Assembly: GCA_021732445.1 (NCBI GenBank)
Contig: JAKFUZ010000034.1
Location: forward strand, 1 to 64,000
Source of the DNA: Sphingomonas sp.
GTDB taxonomy: Bacteria; Pseudomonadota; Alphaproteobacteria; Sphingomonadales; Sphingomonadaceae
Length of the DNA: 64,000 nt
Direction of reading: 5' to 3'
Shown: one piece after another, positions 58,127 through 64,000 of the stretch
Position numbering within the stretch: position 1 is the first letter of the stretch
Layout of the letters: every line of letters begins with the position of its first letter
Made by a program: the position numbers and the translations under genes
The notes under the pieces: model-generated
Seen by the model: only the letters and a program-made list of their open reading frames with translations
The model's database searches: none
What the model was told of the DNA's origin: nothing

Positions 58127-59611
58127 ATGGACATAGCGGGCGGTGAACCTTCGCGGCGAAGCGTAGTTGCGGGCATTGGCGCAGCTGCCATCCTGCCGGG
58201 CACAGCCTGGGGACAGCCCCTACCCGCGCCGGCGCCCAGCACGGCAGCGCTAAAGGACGACGTCAATATTCTGCGCGAGGCATTGCGCCTGCACCCTGGC
58301 CTTTATCGCTACAATACGCCGCGCACGATGGAGGATCGCCTGCGGGCATTCGCCCCGGCCTATGTGAACGCGCCAGACCAAGCCGCGCGGTATCTGGCCC
58401 TGGCGCTTCTGCTCGCGGGCATCCGCTGCGGCCACAGCTACCCGAATTTCTACAATCAAAAAAAGTCAGTCAGCACCGATCTGTTCGACCGCCCGACGCG
58501 CCTGCCCTTCCGGTTTGTGTGGATCGACGGACAGATGATCGTCACGCGCGACGAGAGCGAAACCGGCCGGCTGAAGGCCGGGAGCGTGGTGGTTGACATT
58601 AACGGCGTTGCTCCCGGGGACATGCTTGGGCGACTTCTTCCCTATATCCGGGCCGACGGGCACAACGACGCCAAGCGACGATCATTGCTGGAGGTGCGCG
58701 GCGACGACAGCTACGAGACGTTCGACGTGTTCCACGGGCTGGTATACGGACCTCCTGATGCTGGCATCCACCATGTGCGCCTCATCAATCCCACCGGCAC
58801 GCCACAAGCCGCGGCATTGCCCCCCATCAGCCTGGCAAAGCGACGCGAGGGGCTCGGGCCGCCGGCGGCCGACACCGACCCCGTCTGGCAATGGCAGATG
58901 CGGGCTGACGACATTGCCCTGCTGACCATGCCCAGCTGGGGCTTGTATGACAGCAAATGGGACTGGAAGCGCTGGCTCGACGAGCGTCTGGCATCGCTGA
59001 ACGGTGCAAAGGGCCTCATCATCGACCTGCGCAACAACGAGGGCGGGCTGGATTGCGGCGACATTATTCTCGCCCGCCTCGCCGATCGCGACCTCCATCC
59101 GGTCGGCTATGAGCAGAAACTCCGGTTCCAGCGAACCCCGCCCGGCATCGACCGCTATCTCGACACCTGGGACGATAGCTTTCGCACATTGGGCGTCGGC
59201 GCGGCGGCGCTGCCCGGGGGGTTCTTCGCCCGGCCGAATGCGGAATCCATTCAGGCCATTGCCGCGGTTCGCCCGCGCCTGACCCTGCCGGTCGCCCTGT
59301 TGGTCGGCCCAGTGAACAGCTCGGCGACATTCCAGTTTGCGCGCACGGCAAAGTCGAACGGTCTGGCGCGATTGTTCGGCGCGCCAACCGGCGGAAACCT
59401 GCGGGGCATCAATGGCGGCGCGTTCTTCTTCGTGCGGCTGCCCGGCAGCAGCCTTGAATTTGACCTGCCGCTGATTGGCTTTTTCGCAAAACACCCCGCG
59501 CGCGATGCCGGGCTGGCGCCGGACGTGCTGGTGACAGCCCGCATGGCTGACATCGTGACAGGCGCCGACCCGGTATTGGCGAAAGCTGTGGGCTGGATTC
59601 GCCAGAGCTGA
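58127..59611 (+). CDS. S41 family peptidase-like secreted protein (Tat-like signal)
   Basis: SRRSVVAGIGAAAILPGTAWGQ signal; GSVVVDINGVAPGDML PDZ-like; GLIIDLRNNEGGLDCGDIIL; VGPVNSSATFQFA. Confidence 0.72.
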   Translation: MDIAGGEPSRRSVVAGIGAAAILPGTAWGQPLPAPAPSTAALKDDVNILREALRLHPGLYRYNTPRTMEDRLRAFAPAYVNAPDQAARYLALALLLAGIRCGHSYPNFYNQKKSVSTDLFDRPTRLPFRFVWIDGQMIVTRDESETGRLKAGSVVVDINGVAPGDMLGRLLPYIRADGHNDAKRRSLLEVRGDDSYETFDVFHGLVYGPPDAGIHHVRLINPTGTPQAAALPPISLAKRREGLGPPAADTDPVWQWQMRADDIALLTMPSWGLYDSKWDWKRWLDERLASLNGAKGLIIDLRNNEGGLDCGDIILARLADRDLHPVGYEQKLRFQRTPPGIDRYLDTWDDSFRTLGVGAAALPGGFFARPNAESIQAIAAVRPRLTLPVALLVGPVNSSATFQFARTAKSNGLARLFGAPTGGNLRGINGGAFFFVRLPGSSLEFDLPLIGFFAKHPARDAGLAPDVLVTARMADIVTGADPVLAKAVGWIRQS

Positions 59612-59715
59612 TGGTCGGACCGTTTGTTCGCCCGTCGCGCGCTTGCTGCTTGCAAGGCAGGCCGAGGAACGCCATCTAGTCTGGCATACCGCAAGCTCGA
59701 AACACGGAGGCGAGG

Positions 59716-61140
59716 ATGAAAAGCTACCTCAACCACTATATCAACGGAGCCTGGGCACCAAGCGACGGCGGCACCCGGCACGAGGTTATCAACCCCGCCA
59801 CCGAACAGCCCTGCACCGAAATAACGCTCGGGTCGGCCGCCGATGTCGACAAAGCCGTCGCCGCGGCGCGCGGCGCCTTCGAAAGCTGGTCGCAAACCAG
59901 CGTTGACGAGCGCGCGGCCGTGCTCGAACGCATTATCGAAGAGTATAAGGCGCGGATGCCCGACCTCGCCAAGGCGGTGAGCGAGGAGATGGGGGCGCCC
60001 ATCGGCTTTGCCACCGCAGCGCAGGTGCCGGCCGGGCTTGGCCACTTCATCGCAACGCTGAAGGCGCTGCGGGAGTTCACCTTCGAGGAGCGGCTGGGCC
60101 GCGCGCGCGTGGTGCATGAACCGCTCGGCGTCGTCGCCATGATTACGCCGTGGAACTGGCCACTGAACCAGATCACCGCCAAGGTCGCACCCGCGCTTGC
60201 CGCTGGCGACACGATGGTCCTGAAACCGTCCGAGGAAGCGCCCGGCTGCGCGATGATCGTTGCGGAAATAATGGACAAGGCAGGCGTTCCGGCTGGTGTT
60301 TTCAATCTGGTCAACGGCAATGGGCCGGGCGTGGGCGCAGCGCTCAGCGCGCACCGCGATGTCGATATGGTGAGCTTCACCGGATCAACCCGCGCCGGAA
60401 TAGCAGTGGCGCAGGCCGCCGCCGCTACCGTCAAGCGCGTCCACCAGGAACTTGGCGGCAAGGCACCAAACCTCGTGCTCGAAGGCGCCGATCTGGCCGC
60501 GGTGCTGCCGCCAACCATGATGGGCGTGCTCGCCAATTCGGGCCAAAGCTGCATCGCACCAACGCGGCTGCTGGTGCATAGCAGCCAGGTTGAGGGCGCA
60601 ACCGCCGTCATCAAGGCGATGATGGAGGCAACGCACGTCGGCGACCCCGCCGAAATGGGCGCACATATCGGCCCCGTCGTCAACAAGGCGCAGTTCGACA
60701 AAATCCAGGGGCTGATCCAGTCGGCGATCGATGAAGGGGCAACGCTCGTCACCGGCGGCACCGGGCGACCGGACGGGCGAAACGCCGGCTATTTCGTCAG
60801 GCCAACGCTGTTTACCGGGGTCACGCCGGCCATGCGCATTGCGCAGGAGGAAGTGTTCGGCCCGGTTGCCACCATCACCAGCTATGAAACGCGCGACGAA
60901 GCGATCCGCATGGCCAATGACACCCCCTATGGTCTGTCCGCCGCGATTTCCGGCGACCCGGCCGAAGCCGCCAGGGTCGCGCCAAAGCTGCGGGCGGGGC
61001 TGGTGACCATCAACGGCTGGAGCCCGGACGGCAACGCCCCCTTTGGTGGCTACAAACAATCGGGCAATGGCCGCGAAAACGGGCGCTATGGCCTGACCGA
61101 TTTCATGGAAGTAAAGACGGTCGTCGGCGAGCCCGCCTGA
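59716..61140 (+). CDS. Aldehyde dehydrogenase family protein
   Basis: AMITPWNWPLNQITAKVAPALAAGDTMVLKPSEEAP; HQELGGKAPNLVLEGAD; NSGQSCIAPTRLLV (catalytic Cys). Confidence 0.96.
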   Translation: MKSYLNHYINGAWAPSDGGTRHEVINPATEQPCTEITLGSAADVDKAVAAARGAFESWSQTSVDERAAVLERIIEEYKARMPDLAKAVSEEMGAPIGFATAAQVPAGLGHFIATLKALREFTFEERLGRARVVHEPLGVVAMITPWNWPLNQITAKVAPALAAGDTMVLKPSEEAPGCAMIVAEIMDKAGVPAGVFNLVNGNGPGVGAALSAHRDVDMVSFTGSTRAGIAVAQAAAATVKRVHQELGGKAPNLVLEGADLAAVLPPTMMGVLANSGQSCIAPTRLLVHSSQVEGATAVIKAMMEATHVGDPAEMGAHIGPVVNKAQFDKIQGLIQSAIDEGATLVTGGTGRPDGRNAGYFVRPTLFTGVTPAMRIAQEEVFGPVATITSYETRDEAIRMANDTPYGLSAAISGDPAEAARVAPKLRAGLVTINGWSPDGNAPFGGYKQSGNGRENGRYGLTDFMEVKTVVGEPA

Positions 61141-61191
61141 CCATTTTTCGCGCGGGGGGAGGGCGGGCGCTGGATGCGGCCCGCCCCGCGC

Positions 61192-64000
61192 TCAATAATC
61201 CTTCGACACCCGCACATTCACGCTTTGCCGCCCAATCGTCGAAATCGTCGACAGAATTGACAGCCAGCGCGTGACCTGAAACTCGATTTGCGTGGCGGAA
61301 TAGCCCGCGCCATCAGTGACGATCTCGGCATAGAGCTTGCGCGTGATGAACTTGCCGGCGGCGACAGATGTCGTGCGGCCAACCACCGTGTCGGCCGGCA
61401 AAATCCGCAGCCGGTCAAGCCCGGCCACCCGCCGCAGCGCGTTGATGGGGTTCAGCCCGCCACCCGTGCTGTTGAGCGAGGCGACGGCGCCCGCAAGCTG
61501 AAGCGCTTCGGGTGCCGATAATTTGGTGATGGACGTGCCAAATAGCAGCCGCGAGAGAAGCTCGTCCTGCGGCAGCGCGGGCGTGCTGGCAAAGCTGATT
61601 TCCGGCTTTTGGGCGGGGCCGGTCACGCGGATGCTGGCGCTCAGCCCGGTCGCATCGGCATTGGCGGCAATGTCGAGCGCGGGGTTGGCCGGTACTTCGC
61701 CTGCAAAGCGGATGACACCGCGATCAAGCGTGAACTGCCGCCCGGAAAACTCATAAACCCCGCGCACCAAATCCGCCCGGCCGATGATTATCGGGCTGTC
61801 GGGTGCGCCGCCAATGTGAACATCGGTTGCCCATTCGCTGGTAAGGCCAAGCCCCGTCACCGTCAGGCCGCGCGCCGCCTTTGCGCTCAGGTCAAGCCGC
61901 CACGGCGCAAGCGGTGTGTCACCAGCGCCATCATCGTCGCCACCCACCGGGTTTATCTCGCGGACATTGAGCTTTGGCACCGCGCTTGTCGCAACAGCCT
62001 GGCCCAGCCGGTAGCGGCCGCCGGTGAGCTGTACCTGCCCCGCAATCACGCCGCCTGCGCCGCTGGACTTGATCGTCAACGGACCCGTCACCGTCGCTGC
62101 AATATCATCCCGGTTAATCATCACCGCGTTGGTCGCCTGCAACGCCAGGTCGATGCCAAATCCGTTGACGGCGGCAAAATCGAAGCTGCCCGTGCCGGTC
62201 ACGCGCCCGCCCTTCCCCGCATCGGCCGAAAAGCTGGAGATCGCCAGTTTGGAGCCAGTGAAACTGCCCAGTGCCTGCACACCGGTCAGCACGGTGCCGG
62301 TCGTCGCGCTCTCGATGCGGGCGCCATTGGCGCGCAGCACGCCGCGAAGGCGCGGGTCGTTCACCTTTCCGCCAATGTCTGCGCCAATCGCGACCGGGCC
62401 AGACAGGTCGAACAGCTCAACGCCGGTCAGCCGCCACAAGGTATCGGCCGGGCCTTCATAGCGCACCTGCGCGAAAACGCCGGCGTTGGCGAGCCTGTCG
62501 GCAAGGCTGCCAGCACCGAGCGGCGCGAGTTTCGCCTGCGCCCGGCCAATGATTTTGCCGCCACTGGCCATCACCGCGCGCAACGCCGCGCCGTCGGCGG
62601 TAAGCGCGGCAGCGAGGCCCAGATCAACCGGCGCCGACGAGAGCACCAGCCCGGCCCGGCTGACGCCGCGCACCGTCATGTCGATGCGCCCGGTCGGCGC
62701 GCTGCCCGCCTGCTGCGCATAGCTGAGCTTGCCCGAGGCGCTGCCCGACAAACCAAGGCCAGGATAGCCAATGTCAAGCACGGTCAGCGGCATGGCGCTT
62801 ATCGTTGCGTCTGCCGTGGCCGACTCTGCGTCGAACCGCCCGCCAATATTGGCCGTGCCCCCGGCAAAAACAATGGATGCCGGCGCCAGCCGCCACCCAT
62901 CGCCCTCGGCCGTGACGATGGCAGGCGCGGCCAGCCTGATGTCGCGCCGGTCAATCGTGCCTGCGGCCATGATCCGGAATCGCTCGGGCGTTATGTCGGC
63001 ATCGGCGCGGATGTCAAAAGCACGGCCGCGGTTGCCGGCTATGGCAAGCTGCACCCGGCCGCTGCCTCCGCGCAGGCTCGCGCTGCCAGTGAACCGCGCA
63101 AGATTGAGCACGCCGCGCCGCAGACCCGTGCCCTGCCACTGCGCCTCAACCGTCGCCCCTGCCGGATCGAGCAACGCCGTTGCATCGAGATGGCCCCGGC
63201 GCAGCACCGCATCCCCCAGCACCTGTGCCCGGTCTGCGTCGAGATGCGCCTCGACCCGCTGGACTTGCCCGACCGGGGCAAAGCGCAGCGTGCCCGTCAC
63301 ACCGCTGCCGGCAAGGCGCACGGCCCCGTCGAACCCGCCCGCCACCGCACGCAGCGCGCCGGTTCCCCGCACACCACCCACGTCAAGCGCTGCAATGGCA
63401 ATCGTCGCGCTCTGCCCCGGTGGCAGAACGATCTGGCCGTCGCCCGCAAAATCCCCCAGGCGCGAGCCGCCGCGCGCTGAAAAGTTGAACCCCTGCGGCG
63501 TGGGATCAAGATGCGCCGTCACGTGCCGCAGGTTCAGCGCGGCATTCGGCCGGGCAAAGGCGAGATCGAGCGTTGGCCGCTCGATCCTCCCATCGAGCTT
63601 CAGGGTGAGCGGGCCATAAACGCGCTGGCTGCCGCTGCCATCAAACTGGAATGTCCCGTCGCGGCGGCGCACGCCGCTGCCGGTCAGGCGAATCCCGGGC
63701 GCTGTGAGCACCAGATTGCGCAGGTGGAGCAGCCCGTCCGGCGTGCGCTCAAGCGCGGTAGTGATCTGCGGCAGCCCCTCGGCAAGCGAGGCCAGGAAGC
63801 TATTGTCGAGCCGCAACATCCGCGCCGTGCCGGTGCCGGTCACCCGGGTGCCCTTGCCGCCGGGGCCGGGCGCTACGTTGAGCCGGGTGGTGACATCGAC
63901 CAGCCCCAGGCCGGCAATGAGATAGCGCCCTAGCCCGCCGTTCAGCGCCACATCATAATGGCCGTTGCGCAAATCGAGCAGCAACGTGGCGGTGCCATTG
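61192..64000 (-). CDS. tamB: TamB/DUF490 translocation-assembly module C-terminal portion (5' end outside window)
   Basis: 930 aa open to window edge; C-terminal PALDIAANADATGLSASIRVTGPAQKPEISFASTPALPQDELLSRLLFGTSITKLSAPEALQLAGAVASL characteristic of TamB. Confidence 0.92.
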   Translation of the reverse strand, partial: NGTATLLLDLRNGHYDVALNGGLGRYLIAGLGLVDVTTRLNVAPGPGGKGTRVTGTGTARMLRLDNSFLASLAEGLPQITTALERTPDGLLHLRNLVLTAPGIRLTGSGVRRRDGTFQFDGSGSQRVYGPLTLKLDGRIERPTLDLAFARPNAALNLRHVTAHLDPTPQGFNFSARGGSRLGDFAGDGQIVLPPGQSATIAIAALDVGGVRGTGALRAVAGGFDGAVRLAGSGVTGTLRFAPVGQVQRVEAHLDADRAQVLGDAVLRRGHLDATALLDPAGATVEAQWQGTGLRRGVLNLARFTGSASLRGGSGRVQLAIAGNRGRAFDIRADADITPERFRIMAAGTIDRRDIRLAAPAIVTAEGDGWRLAPASIVFAGGTANIGGRFDAESATADATISAMPLTVLDIGYPGLGLSGSASGKLSYAQQAGSAPTGRIDMTVRGVSRAGLVLSSAPVDLGLAAALTADGAALRAVMASGGKIIGRAQAKLAPLGAGSLADRLANAGVFAQVRYEGPADTLWRLTGVELFDLSGPVAIGADIGGKVNDPRLRGVLRANGARIESATTGTVLTGVQALGSFTGSKLAISSFSADAGKGGRVTGTGSFDFAAVNGFGIDLALQATNAVMINRDDIAATVTGPLTIKSSGAGGVIAGQVQLTGGRYRLGQAVATSAVPKLNVREINPVGGDDDGAGDTPLAPWRLDLSAKAARGLTVTGLGLTSEWATDVHIGGAPDSPIIIGRADLVRGVYEFSGRQFTLDRGVIRFAGEVPANPALDIAANADATGLSASIRVTGPAQKPEISFASTPALPQDELLSRLLFGTSITKLSAPEALQLAGAVASLNSTGGGLNPINALRRVAGLDRLRILPADTVVGRTTSVAAGKFITRKLYAEIVTDGAGYSATQIEFQVTRWLSILSTISTIGRQSVNVRVSKDY

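Noticed and set aside
61609-63480. 623-aa plus-strand ORF opposite tamB
   Set aside because: Antisense shadow of a real TamB coding frame; composition is low-complexity Arg/Ala/His

Overview
High-GC alphaproteobacterial (probably sphingomonad) chromosomal window, annotated from the ORF track and direct reading; no database search was run. The left edge is an IS5-like transposase end abutting a truncated cation-efflux gene. It is followed by an MFS gene with a His-rich tail, two tRNAs and a housekeeping block (gyrA, DUF952, a disrupted DNA methyltransferase, trmFO). A patch of IS630/IS3 debris lies at about 15.1-15.7 kb. A large exopolysaccharide/capsule locus follows (about 16.5-37.9 kb) with Wzx, Wza, Wzc and ligase-like genes and PglF/PglE/PglD/PglC-like sugar genes. 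The right part holds cydAB plus a DUF2474 gene, an FKBP PPIase, rpsU, cysS, class II DAHP synthase, tRNA-Glu, a TonB receptor with a PKHD hydroxylase, a cinA-like gene, map, an MCP, glnB-glnA, an ALDH and the C-terminal part of tamB. The best candidates for something undescribed are: (1) a two-gene cassette at 52.05-53.78 kb that looks like a polymorphic toxin followed by its immunity gene; (2) a methyltransferase-nuclease fusion gene split by an in-frame 66-bp tandem duplication carrying a stop; (3) a TauD-type dioxygenase plus divergent aldo/keto reductase pair inside the polysaccharide locus; and (4) a histidine kinase-like protein with degenerate ATP-binding motifs.
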